From: an uncultured Collinsella sp.
GTDB lineage: Bacteria; Actinomycetota; Coriobacteriia; Coriobacteriales; Coriobacteriaceae
Assembly: GCA_905197665.1 (NCBI GenBank)
Contig: CAJJZP010000014.1
Coordinates: 1-64,000, forward strand
DNA length: 64,000 bases
Direction of reading: 5' to 3'
Shown: positions 40,261 to 48,379 of the stretch, one piece after another
How the letters are laid out: the number at the start of each line of letters is the position of its first letter
Numbering within the stretch: position 1 is the stretch's first letter
Made by a program: the position numbers and the translations under genes
Notes under the pieces: model-generated
Database searches by the model: none
Seen by the model: the letters and a program-made list of their open reading frames with translations, nothing else
What the model was told of the DNA's origin: nothing

Positions 40261-41520
40261 CTAGTCCCGCTTAAACAGATCCCTCGTGTACACCTTGTCT
40301 GCCACATCTGCGAGCTCGTCGCTCCAACGGTTGGCGACGATCACGTCGCAGCCAGCCTTGAAGGCCTCCAGGTCGTGCGTGACCTCGGAGCCGAAGAACT
40401 CCGGCGCGTCCAGTGTGGGCTCGTAGACAACCACGGGCACGCCCCTGGCCTTCACGCGCTTCATGACGCCCTGGATGGAGCTCGCGCGGAAGTTGTCGGA
40501 GTTGGACTTCATCGTCAGGCGGTAGACGCCCACGACCGGCTTAGGCTTTCCCTCGTAGACGCGGTCCCACACCATCTGCAGCACCTCGTCGGCGACGAAG
40601 TCCTTGCGGGTGCGGTTGGCGTCCACGATGGCCTCGATCAGGTTCTGCGGCACGTCCCTGTAGTTGGCCAGCAGCTGCTTGGTGTCCTTGGGCAGGCAGT
40701 AGCCGCCGTAGCCGAAGCTGGGGTTGTTGTAGTGGCTGCCGATGCGCGGCTCCAGGCACACGCCGTCGATGACGTCGCGGGTGTTGAGGCCCCGCACCTC
40801 GCAGTAGGTGTCGAGCTCGTTGAAGTAGGCGACGCGAAGCGCCAGGTAGGTGTTGGCGAAGAGCTTGACGGCCTCGGCCTCGGTGGTGCCCAGCACGAGC
40901 TCCGGGATGCCCTTGGAGCCATCGGCGTTCACGCGCTCCAGCTCGGCGGGGTCGGCGCCCTGCGCGAGCAGACCGGCGAACTTCTCGGCGGCCGTGACGG
41001 CGTCGGCGTCATCCTTGGGCGCGCCCACCACGATGCGGCTGGGGTGCAGGTTGTCGTAGAGCGCCTTGCTCTCGCGCAGAAACTCGGGGCTGAAGAATAT
41101 CTTCGCGTCGCCGAGCCTCTCGCGAAGGCCCGCGGTGTAGCCGACGGGGATGGTCGACTTGATGACGATCCAGGCGTCCGGGTTCACCGAGCGCACGGCG
41201 GCGATGGCGGCCTCGACGGAGCTCGTGTCGAAGAAGTTCCTATCGGAGTCGTAGTTGGTGGGAGTGGCGATGACGGCGTAGTCGGCGCCCGTGTAGGCCT
41301 CCGCCACGTCGACGGTGGCGTGCAGGTCGAGCTCGCGCTCCCCCGCCTTGGCCTCCGCCAGGAAGCGCTCGATCTCGTCGTCCTGGATGGGCGACACGTA
41401 GTCGTTGATCTTCTCGACCTTCTCGGGCACGATGTCCAGCGCGTGCACCTCGTTGTGCTGCGAGAGCAGGACGGCGAGGGACAGGCCGACGTAGCCGGTA
41501 CCGGCGACAGCGATCTTCAT
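40261..41520 (-). CDS. ugd: UDP-glucose 6-dehydrogenase
   Basis: The protein has 419 residues from ATG 41518-41520 (GGAG at 7 nt). It oxidises UDP-glucose twice to UDP-glucuronate, a capsule precursor. The NAD-binding motif is KIAVAGTGYVGLSLAVLLS; ATPTNYD and the IVIKSTIPVGYT segment follow; substrate residues are in FFSPEFLRES; and the catalytic cysteine lies in FGYGGYCLPKDTKQL (~252-266). The C-terminal UDP-binding domain is complete. A close relative, UDP-N-acetyl-mannosamine dehydrogenase, is less likely. It is the last gene of the operon. Its 3' end is present three times in the window, here and at 32756 and 37996. Confidence 0.92.
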   Translation of the reverse strand: MKIAVAGTGYVGLSLAVLLSQHNEVHALDIVPEKVEKINDYVSPIQDDEIERFLAEAKAGERELDLHATVDVAEAYTGADYAVIATPTNYDSDRNFFDTSSVEAAIAAVRSVNPDAWIVIKSTIPVGYTAGLRERLGDAKIFFSPEFLRESKALYDNLHPSRIVVGAPKDDADAVTAAEKFAGLLAQGADPAELERVNADGSKGIPELVLGTTEAEAVKLFANTYLALRVAYFNELDTYCEVRGLNTRDVIDGVCLEPRIGSHYNNPSFGYGGYCLPKDTKQLLANYRDVPQNLIEAIVDANRTRKDFVADEVLQMVWDRVYEGKPKPVVGVYRLTMKSNSDNFRASSIQGVMKRVKARGVPVVVYEPTLDAPEFFGSEVTHDLEAFKAGCDVIVANRWSDELADVADKVYTRDLFKRD

Positions 41521-41683
41521 GTCATTCTCCAATTGTCAAAGAACAATAATTCATCCGAAATGTGGCTATTACCGCAGGGTCATGGTTAATTGCTCGCTCC
41601 TACATTTCATTTAAATGAATGTAGGACCTTCCTAAGCTTGGATGCAGGCCCTCAGTGCGGGACTTCCGTCTAACCTTTTAATT

Positions 41684-42400
41684 TCAAACTGAATTTTTGG
41701 CGCAATAATCCAAAAAATCTTGATAGCTATCAAACTTTGGCTTCGAAGCAAGAAATGCCTTTTTGAGTACATCTGGATCGACTCCATTCAGCTTGAAAAG
41801 CCCTGCATATTTATGAAGAGTCTCTTCAGAATTTGGCAAATAGAGCCATGCAAAAGCATTGGACATTTGATTAATGTTTGGCCAGCAACCATTACTCTTT
41901 TTAAACGCGTTCGCATATGAAACTGCGCTCTTGAGTTCACGTTCCTTGCGTTTCGTGGCAAATTCCGATAAAGAACAAACGAGCTTGGCTGGGTTGCCAG
42001 CGATTACAGAGCCTTCGGGCCATGAGCCGGAGACAACCGCACCTGCGCCAATAATTGAGTTTGCGCCAATATTGGATCCCATCAGCACGATGGCGTGAGC
42101 GCCAATGAAGACATTGTCCCCAATGACTGTTTCTCCAGCCTCTCCGAAATGCCCCCCCCCAGATTGCAACACTACTGAGCGACTGTAGTCATGGCAGAGA
42201 ATGTGCACATACCCGGTTACCTTCACGTACTTCCCAAACCGAAGCATGTGCGGCCGCTGCAGGTCGACGTTGATGGTCTGCGCGTCGAAGAAGTAGCACC
42301 CCTCGCCGACCTCGACGCCCCTGCGCCTAAGATAGTCCGCGAACGCCTCGGACGAGTGAGCATGCGGATAGAGGATCCTCTTGGCTAGCTCCTTTATCAT
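41684..42400 (-). CDS. Left-handed beta-helix acyltransferase (acetyltransferase-like)
   Basis: The protein has 238 residues. The first half has hexapeptide turns (GEGCYFFDAQTINVDLQ, KVTGYVHILCHDYSRSV, VIGDNVFIGAHAIVLMGSNI, IIGAGAVVSGSWPEGSVIAG, NPAKLV), the LbH trimer fold of sugar O- or N-acetyltransferases. The histidine in CHDYS may be catalytic. The C-terminal ~90 residues are helical (LKSAVSYANAFKKSNGCWPN) and may bind the acceptor. A G9 tract (42152-42160 on the complement) encodes three glycines near residue 82, so a slip would truncate it. The ATG overlaps the gene above by 4 nt. Confidence 0.82.
   Translation of the reverse strand: MIKELAKRILYPHAHSSEAFADYLRRRGVEVGEGCYFFDAQTINVDLQRPHMLRFGKYVKVTGYVHILCHDYSRSVVLQSGGGHFGEAGETVIGDNVFIGAHAIVLMGSNIGANSIIGAGAVVSGSWPEGSVIAGNPAKLVCSLSEFATKRKERELKSAVSYANAFKKSNGCWPNINQMSNAFAWLYLPNSEETLHKYAGLFKLNGVDPDVLKKAFLASKPKFDSYQDFLDYCAKNSV
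42152..42160 (-). repeat. 9-C (G on coding strand) tract in the first acetyltransferase
   Basis: The run encodes GGG in LQSGGGHFGE. In the sequenced state the frame is open; a change of one base would stop the protein before its beta-helix is complete. Confidence 0.7.
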
Positions 42401-42966
42401 TCAGGCTTGCCTCCCTTGTAGTCGGGGTTTCCCTTGTCGCTGATCTTCTTGGCTGGCACTCCACCGATAGAGATACCCGGCTCGCCGAAACTCTTGTTCA
42501 CCACGGCGTTCGCCCCCACGGCGATGCGGTCGGACACCTCAATGCGCCCGAACAGCTTCGCACCCGGCCCAATGTAGACGTCGTCGCCAATGGTCGGAGC
42601 CTCATCGGGCACGCCAGCCCGCGTACCTATGTTCACGCCCACGTGGATTCTGCAGTTCCTGCCGATGCGCGCATAGGGGCTGACGACGATAGGGCCAACA
42701 TGCGCGATGCTGAGCCCGCTGTCGAAGACGTTGAGCGGGATCGAGAACCCGAGCCGAGCTTCCATGCGCGCCAGCCGTAGCGAGAGAAACTTGCCCCAAA
42801 ACACGGTGAGGGGCGTCTTGGGCCGGTTGTGCCAGTACTCCGACCGGCGCAGCAGCCGCTCGAACTTCCAGACGTAATCCACAGGACCGGGACGAACCCC
42901 CCCCCGTTCGAGCATCCTCTTGTCAGCTTCCATGTAGCGGCGCAAGTCTTCCTTCGTGCGTATCAT
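42397..42966 (-). CDS. Serine-acetyltransferase-like LbH acetyltransferase
   Basis: The protein has 189 residues. Pattern: a helical N terminus (MIRTKEDLRRYMEADKRMLE, VDYVWKFERLLRRSEYW) and then hexapeptide repeats (SGLSIAHVGPIVVSPYARIG, RNCRIHVGVNIGTR, PTIGDDVYIGPGAKLFGRIE, SDRIAVGANAVVNKSF, ISIGGVPAKKIS). The catalytic histidine candidates are in IAHVG and RIHVG. Related proteins acetylate sugars in capsules and also serve as serine acetyltransferases; the operon supports a sugar. A G9 tract near codon 20-23 makes the protein dependent on frame. It shares ATGA overlaps with both neighbours. Confidence 0.85.
   Translation of the reverse strand: MIRTKEDLRRYMEADKRMLERGGVRPGPVDYVWKFERLLRRSEYWHNRPKTPLTVFWGKFLSLRLARMEARLGFSIPLNVFDSGLSIAHVGPIVVSPYARIGRNCRIHVGVNIGTRAGVPDEAPTIGDDVYIGPGAKLFGRIEVSDRIAVGANAVVNKSFGEPGISIGGVPAKKISDKGNPDYKGGKPE
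42897..42905 (-). repeat. 9-C (G on coding strand) tract in the second acetyltransferase
   Basis: The run encodes ERGGV near residue 21. The sequenced length keeps the gene in frame. Any slip of one or two bases removes almost the whole protein. Confidence 0.7.
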
Positions 42967-44171
42967 CGCTGGCGTGCCTCCTTCACTGCGTCTTCCAAGA
43001 TGCCCTCTATGAGCTTGTTCTGGTGCCTACGCGAGAACCGGTCGCGGTCAAGGTTCGGGTCAAGGCAGTCCAAGCGCTCCGCCGCAATCCTCTCCACCGC
43101 AGCGCGAACCTCGTCGCTCGTCGTACACACAAAACCGTTGGCAAAGCCCGAGAGCAGCTTGGCGAGCGGCCCCTCGGGCGGCACCACCGCGACAACCGGC
43201 TTGTTCCAGAAGATGTAGTCGTAGATCTTGGTACCCACGTCATCAGGCGAGGTGTCTTCCACCACAAAGAAATCGGCGTCTCCCAGACGCGCCATACCTG
43301 CTTGGTATTCCATCAGCCCAAGGTTCAAGTAGCAGGCCGAATCGATGCCCTTGGACTTCATGACCCCATCAATCCAGTCGTACTTCTTTCCGATGTGGGC
43401 GAGTCCAGCGTCAACGCCACGCGCCCGAATCTCACAAATCGCCTCCAAAATGGCAGCCGCCTTGTCTTTGTCGTAGTACATGAACTTGCCAAATACAGCA
43501 GCGGTAAGCCCAAAGAGCTTCTCACCGTTTGGGCGTATGGAGGCAAGCCTTGCCTCGTCGAAGCCGTTGGTGGCGACGCTCGCCTTCGAGCCCAGGCCGT
43601 AGGCCCGCTCCATCGCCTCGAGGTCGATGCCGCTTATGCAAATGACGCGGTCGGCAAGGCTCACCGCCCTGCGCTCGCGGCGCTTTATGAGCTTGCCATA
43701 GAGCCGCTTGAGCGCGGCTTTGGCCGCGCCGGCCCCGGAACCTGATACAATCGCAGGCCGATAGTTGATAGCCCCCAGGTCGCGGAAGTCTAGAACGTAG
43801 GGGATTCCCCAGCGCCCAATGATCGATGCTGCCTCCAGCGGGTAATACGGCCCGCAGGTATTGAGCACGACGTCGTAGTTCGCAGGGTCCACCAAGCTCG
43901 AAAGGGCTCGAGCGAACCGCTTGCCGTTCAGGTAATCGGCTACCAGCAGTGCGGTCGAATAGTCCAAATCGAAACGTATGGTCCGCACTCCGTCGGGCAC
44001 GCTAGCAGTCAGCTCCTCGGGTGTGTTCTCGCGCAGCAGACCCTTTCGAGAGAGGCACAGCACAGTAACGGAATGGCCGTCAGAGACGAGCTGCGACGAC
44101 AGGCTCACCATGCGAACAGAAGCAACCTCTGGGTTCGGGGCGAAGTAGGGGGCGATGATCAGTACGCGCAT
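42963..44171 (-). CDS. Glycosyltransferase, family 4-like (GT-B)
   Basis: The protein has 402 residues. MRVLIIAPYFAPNPEVASVR with HSVTVLCL is the N-terminal GT-B acceptor domain of the WbuB/Cap-type family 4 enzymes. The C-terminal half has VATNGFDEARL, LTAAVFGKF and LGDADFFVVEDTSPDDVGTK with YDYIFWNKPVVAVVPPEGP. The conserved EX7E pattern is loose. It would add one sugar on the cytoplasmic face of the membrane. Donor unknown. Four-base overlap with the acetyltransferase. Confidence 0.85.
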   Translation of the reverse strand: MRVLIIAPYFAPNPEVASVRMVSLSSQLVSDGHSVTVLCLSRKGLLRENTPEELTASVPDGVRTIRFDLDYSTALLVADYLNGKRFARALSSLVDPANYDVVLNTCGPYYPLEAASIIGRWGIPYVLDFRDLGAINYRPAIVSGSGAGAAKAALKRLYGKLIKRRERRAVSLADRVICISGIDLEAMERAYGLGSKASVATNGFDEARLASIRPNGEKLFGLTAAVFGKFMYYDKDKAAAILEAICEIRARGVDAGLAHIGKKYDWIDGVMKSKGIDSACYLNLGLMEYQAGMARLGDADFFVVEDTSPDDVGTKIYDYIFWNKPVVAVVPPEGPLAKLLSGFANGFVCTTSDEVRAAVERIAAERLDCLDPNLDRDRFSRRHQNKLIEGILEDAVKEARQR

Positions 44172-44174
44172 GGG

Positions 44175-45164
44175 CTACCTCCCGGCTTTGCCAAGCGGCA
44201 GCTCAATGCCCTCGCCGAGTAACAGGTCGGTGCTCGCTGGGACCCAGTCGATCATGCCGCCGGCAGGAATGAAAGTCATCTCGCCGAACTTGACTGTCCC
44301 GTCGTCCAGACGGTACAGGTCGACGCGCACGAATGGCCAGCCTTCCGAGAGTGCACGGGCCAAGTCGAGCATCTCGTCAAAATTCTCAGGACGCTCAATA
44401 TTCTCAGTAATGAGAGCATGCTGAGAATATCGGAACGTCTGCTTATTCCATTCGTTGTCGAAATATGCCATGCGAAGACCCGTTGCCCTGTCACAGAGGA
44501 ACTGGGTGTAGAGCGGCTCACCGTCGTAGCAATATATCTTGTAGTCATAGATGTCGCCGCCGGCGTTCTCCATGTATTCTTCGGCAAAGACCTTGGGCGC
44601 AATATGTTCGTACTGCAGCTCCATCATCTGACCGTAGGCATAGTTCTCACTCATCCATCCATCGACCTTGACCTTCGCATCTGCAAGATCAAGGTTCGAC
44701 TTGTCATGGACGATGATGTTGTATCCCGCGCCGTGATTGCACTTGAGAGCGAACCGGTCAGGCAGAGAGTCGAAGTCGATCTCGTCGAAGGAATCCCAAA
44801 CGCCGAGCATTGGCACGACATACTTCTCGCCAACCTTCTCTGCGACCCATTCGCGGGCGATCACCTTGTCGATGAGGCGCGCCCTAAGGTCTGATTCCCC
44901 GTAGAGTTTGAGCCACTGCATCTTCTCATTAAAGGTCTTAGGATTGGAGAGGTCGAGCCTCCTTCCCGTGCCGCACATGAAGAGCCTCTCGAGCTCGGCA
45001 GCTCGCTCCGCCACCGACATGCTCGCATAGAGCTCCTGCCTCTTCCTCATGCAGGGAAGGCTCCCGAGCTGGTTGTGGGGTGCTCTAGCGCGCTCGATTA
45101 TATAGGCGAACCCGTACGTGTCGACACTTGCTGCCAGACGCTTAAGCTTAGAGCTGATTGTCAC
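44175..45164 (-). CDS. TupA-like ATP-grasp glycosyltransferase-associated protein
   Basis: The protein has 329 residues. Motifs are NPKTFNEKMQWLKLYGE (~75-91), the TupA-like start, KYVVPMLGVWDSFDEIDFDS, FALKCNHGAGYNIIVHDKS, FAEEYMENAGGDIYDYKIYC, and the C-terminal ATP-grasp residues FVRVDLYRLDDGTVKFGEMT. This is the family of Pfam 'TupA-like ATPgrasp', found in teichuronopeptide and other surface polysaccharide loci and thought to link amino acids or related groups to polymers. The acceptor here is unknown. It sits between two glycosyltransferases in the operon. Confidence 0.87.
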   Translation of the reverse strand: MTISSKLKRLAASVDTYGFAYIIERARAPHNQLGSLPCMRKRQELYASMSVAERAAELERLFMCGTGRRLDLSNPKTFNEKMQWLKLYGESDLRARLIDKVIAREWVAEKVGEKYVVPMLGVWDSFDEIDFDSLPDRFALKCNHGAGYNIIVHDKSNLDLADAKVKVDGWMSENYAYGQMMELQYEHIAPKVFAEEYMENAGGDIYDYKIYCYDGEPLYTQFLCDRATGLRMAYFDNEWNKQTFRYSQHALITENIERPENFDEMLDLARALSEGWPFVRVDLYRLDDGTVKFGEMTFIPAGGMIDWVPASTDLLLGEGIELPLGKAGR

Positions 45165-45167
45165 GGT

Positions 45168-46136
45168 TTATTCCTCCTTAAAGGTACCCGCGCCGTTAAT
45201 AGCTCGGACCCTGCTCCATTCATTGTCGAGCAACCTTGCCGCATCGGGAAACTTCTTGAGCACTGCGCCAAACTGCTTCCAGAACAGTCTATCTCCCTGG
45301 TCGTTTACCTTTGTAAGCGCCTGCTCCTGCGAGCCCTCCACATAGAAGAGCGCGGGCTCACTGCCCCGCACCACGTTGCAGGGCAGGCCCGCACGTGCCG
45401 CCATCAGCCAAAACCAAATGTCATCATTTGTTGGGGCGATCTTCATGAACAGAGATTCGTCCACCATCTCGGGGGGTAGTGGTTGGGGTGGATATATCGC
45501 GCCACCGACCCCCGTCAGCTTATGGAGGTAAGTCGGAAATGGGTACACATCGTATCCGCCAGGAAAAGCGCACCAACGACCCTCGTCCTTGTAGAACTTC
45601 GTTACCCGGTGACAGTGCACCGCCCTAGGATTCTCCATGTAGGCACGGTAAAGCTTTTCGGCCCAATGCGGTCCGTAGTAGATGTCATCGTCCGCCGTAA
45701 TCACTACGGCCCCTGGAAACTCGCGCAGTGTCGGTATGAGCTTCTTATATGAGCGCATGTCACTGCACCAGCGTATATCGAGGCCGTACCTCTTCAATCC
45801 GGTCAAGCTCTCTGGCAAATCGGCCTCGCCGCCCGGGTACTGTTCGCGCGCGAGCCAAAGTACAAGCACGTCAGGCTTACAGGTCTGCATGAGCAATGAC
45901 TCGACAACGAGATGCACAGTCCTCGTCCTCGCAGGAAACGTTGTTAGCGAGATTACGAGAGGAACCTCGTGGTGCTCGGCGGAGAGCCCGGAATACCCAG
46001 CCTCAGATGAGTATTTCGACCAGCGCATCTTGTGGATAGCGGGGACTAGAGGTGCAACGGCCCTGTCCCGTGCCCATTTAGCAGATGGTCCAACTCCAAC
46101 GTGTCGCAACGTTTGGATATGTTTCAGAATAGGCAA
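45168..46136 (-). CDS. Glycosyltransferase (GT-A-like) with a TTG start
   Basis: The protein has 322 residues. The start is most likely TTG 46134-46136, which has TAGGAG at good spacing; the first ATG in frame lies 36 codons later and has no such site. The fold is GT-A with VPLVISLTTFPART, VHLVVESLLMQTCKPDVLVL, the metal motif VVITADDDIYYGPHW (DDD, ~145) and a C-terminal segment DDIWFWLMAARAGLPCNVV. It resembles capsular glycosyltransferases that act late in repeat-unit assembly. Sugar unknown. Confidence 0.82.
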   Translation of the reverse strand: MPILKHIQTLRHVGVGPSAKWARDRAVAPLVPAIHKMRWSKYSSEAGYSGLSAEHHEVPLVISLTTFPARTRTVHLVVESLLMQTCKPDVLVLWLAREQYPGGEADLPESLTGLKRYGLDIRWCSDMRSYKKLIPTLREFPGAVVITADDDIYYGPHWAEKLYRAYMENPRAVHCHRVTKFYKDEGRWCAFPGGYDVYPFPTYLHKLTGVGGAIYPPQPLPPEMVDESLFMKIAPTNDDIWFWLMAARAGLPCNVVRGSEPALFYVEGSQEQALTKVNDQGDRLFWKQFGAVLKKFPDAARLLDNEWSRVRAINGAGTFKEE

Positions 46137-46144
46137 ATTAGCTC

Positions 46145-47227
46145 CTATTTGCCGAACTCGCCGGCCATGTCAATGGAGGCAAAATTTTGTAGAGGGAGCT
46201 TGACAGGCTCGTCGGTCTTCTGACTCTTGTAAATCGCAAGCACGATTTCAAGTGCATTCCTACCGGCAATGGCATCCACATAGGGTGCGCGGTCAATCTT
46301 TATGGCGTCAATCATGTCAGCATAGAGCGCGGTGTGTCCATTGCCGTAAACATTGCTCGTGACCTCATGAAGTCTCTTCGTCTCTGCATCGGCGCCGGTC
46401 TCCTCAGCGAAGTCCCATACGTCAATGTTGTTCGTCGAGGTGCCGCCGACCTTGACGGTGCCTGTCTCTCCGAAAACGTAGAGCGTCTCCTCGAGATTCT
46501 TTGGGTAAACGTTTGCGGTGCCTTCGATGGTGCCAACAGCGCCGTTCTTGAACTTCAGGACGGCAACGCCCACATCTTCGGCCTCAAGGTAGTCATGAAA
46601 ACGCTGTCGCGTGGCACCGTAGACTTCTTCGACATCGTTTCCGAGCATCCATCTGAGCAGGTCGATGCCATGGATGCACTGGTTCATGAGCGTGCCGCCA
46701 TCCTGCTCCCATGTTCCTCGCCAGGGTGCCTGATCGTAATAGGATTTGCCACGGTTCCAGCGAACATTGATCGAACCATGGGAGATAGTCCCAAAACGAC
46801 CCCCGTCTAGTGCCTCCCTCAGCTTTTGGATAGCGAGATTAAAGCGGTTCTGATGACAGACGGAGACTTTAACGCCCTTCTCGTGGGATCGCTCGACGAT
46901 CAGGTCGGCGTCCTGCATGGACATTGCCATCGGTTTCTCGATGATAACGTTGATGCCGCGCTCGATGCAGTCGAGGGCGATCTTCGCATGCTCGCCGCTC
47001 TCGGTCGCGATGCCAACGAGCTCGATCTCAGGGTGAGCGTCGAGCATCGCGGAGTAGTCACTGCAACGCTCAGTTCCGGGGAAGTCACCGAAGCCGGCCT
47101 TCTCGAACATGGTATCGAACTTGTAAGGGTCTATGTCACAGACGGCAACGAGATCCAAGTTGTTGTTGGCGACAGCCTTGATATGGTTGGCTGCGATTCT
47201 TCCACAGCCAATAAGAGCGTATTTCAT
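46145..47227 (-). CDS. Gfo/Idh/MocA-family sugar-nucleotide oxidoreductase (WbpB/WlbA-like)
   Basis: The protein has 360 residues from ATG 47225-47227 (GGAAGGAAC upstream). The Rossmann motif is KYALIGCGRIAANH (~2-15), with VAVCDIDPYK, GIATESGEHA, IIEKPMAMS (the EKP lysine ~94) and CHQNRFN. The C-terminal half has GGTLMNQCIHGIDLLRWMLG. WlbA/WbpB oxidise UDP-GlcNAcA to a 3-keto sugar, and the adjacent aminotransferase would aminate it, as in the 2,3-diaminoglucuronate pathway. ugd-like genes supply related substrates. The exact sugar is inference. Confidence 0.88.
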   Translation of the reverse strand: MKYALIGCGRIAANHIKAVANNNLDLVAVCDIDPYKFDTMFEKAGFGDFPGTERCSDYSAMLDAHPEIELVGIATESGEHAKIALDCIERGINVIIEKPMAMSMQDADLIVERSHEKGVKVSVCHQNRFNLAIQKLREALDGGRFGTISHGSINVRWNRGKSYYDQAPWRGTWEQDGGTLMNQCIHGIDLLRWMLGNDVEEVYGATRQRFHDYLEAEDVGVAVLKFKNGAVGTIEGTANVYPKNLEETLYVFGETGTVKVGGTSTNNIDVWDFAEETGADAETKRLHEVTSNVYGNGHTALYADMIDAIKIDRAPYVDAIAGRNALEIVLAIYKSQKTDEPVKLPLQNFASIDMAGEFGK

Positions 47228-47253
47228 GTTCCTTCCTTCCCATACGTGCTGGT

Positions 47254-48369
47254 CTAGAGAGCTGCGAGGACAGCAGAGACGACCTCGTCCTGCTCCTCCT
47301 CGGTAATGTAGGGTGAAAATGGGATGCCAAAGTTGCACCGCGCGTAGTGTTCGGCGTTTGGGAACGATTGGACGACGTGACCGCCGAAGGCCTTCATCTG
47401 GTGAAGGGGCTTCGGGTAGTAGATGAGGGATGGCACGCCCACTTTCTTCATGGAAGCGACAACATGATCTCGTTGCTCCTCGGACTCTGCGATAAGCACG
47501 AACTGAGCGAAGGAGCTCGTGGAATCCTCAGTGATCTTCGGGGTTTGAATCTTGCCCTCAAATGCCTTCCAATAACGAGCTGCGACTTCCTGACGTTTAT
47601 CCATCTCGGTGTCGAGCAAGTCCATCTTTGCCAGAAGGACCGCCGCCTGAATAGTGTCGAGGCGCGAATTCATGCCAACGCGGACGTTGTCGTACTTGCT
47701 CGACCCTTTGCCGTGCACCTTCAAAGAAGCGATTAGGCCGGCAATCTCGTTGTCATCGGTAAAGACGGCACCGCCGTCACCGTAACAGCCGAGCGGCTTC
47801 GAGGGGAAGAAACTCGTGCAGGCGATGTCGCCAAACGAGCCGCAGCGGGAACCCTTGTAAGAGGCACCGGTACCTTGTGCGGCGTCCTCGATCAGCAGAA
47901 GACCGTGGTCAGCGCAAATTTTAGAGATCTCGTCGAAGCGGGCAGGATTGCCAAGGAAGTCAACCGCGACGACCGCGCGAGGCCTAAGCTTGCCCTCGCG
48001 CTCGACGATCTCTATCTGTTCTACGAGAGAGCTTGGCGAAAGGTTGAAGGTGTCAGGCTCGATATCGCAAAAGACCGGAGTGGCGCCGAGCATCACGGCA
48101 GGCTCCACGGATGCAATAAAAGTCATCGCGGGGCAGAAGACTGCGTCGCCAGCGCCGATTCCGTAAGCCATATAAGCGAGCTGGAGCGCCTCAGTGCCAT
48201 TGCCACACCCGAGGCAGTGAGTTCGGCCAACGTAGTCGGCTAGCCTCTCCTCGAGCTCGCCCACTTCTTGACCTCCGATGAAATGAGCGCCAGCCATGAT
48301 CTCGTCAACCCTTACGGAAAGGTTCGGTCGGAGCAATTCATACTGCTTCTTGAGGTTGATAAACTCCAT
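47254..48369 (-). CDS. DegT/DnrJ/EryC1/StrS-family sugar aminotransferase (WbpE/WlbC-like)
   Basis: The protein has 371 residues with AAAGGAG before the start. PLP-dependent type I aminotransferase: NLKKQYELLRP, HFIGGQEVGELEERLADYVG, CGNGTEALQLAY, DLIEDAAQG-like stretch (LLLIEDAAQGTGASY), and lysine in SFFPSKPLGCYGDGGA (K-to-PLP). MNSRLDTIQAAVL and a C-terminal PYITEEEQDEV are also usual. Together with the oxidoreductase downstream it fits conversion of a 3-keto UDP-sugar to a 3-amino sugar. Confidence 0.92.
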   Translation of the reverse strand: MEFINLKKQYELLRPNLSVRVDEIMAGAHFIGGQEVGELEERLADYVGRTHCLGCGNGTEALQLAYMAYGIGAGDAVFCPAMTFIASVEPAVMLGATPVFCDIEPDTFNLSPSSLVEQIEIVEREGKLRPRAVVAVDFLGNPARFDEISKICADHGLLLIEDAAQGTGASYKGSRCGSFGDIACTSFFPSKPLGCYGDGGAVFTDDNEIAGLIASLKVHGKGSSKYDNVRVGMNSRLDTIQAAVLLAKMDLLDTEMDKRQEVAARYWKAFEGKIQTPKITEDSTSSFAQFVLIAESEEQRDHVVASMKKVGVPSLIYYPKPLHQMKAFGGHVVQSFPNAEHYARCNFGIPFSPYITEEEQDEVVSAVLAAL

Positions 48370-48379
48370 TGTTTCTCCT

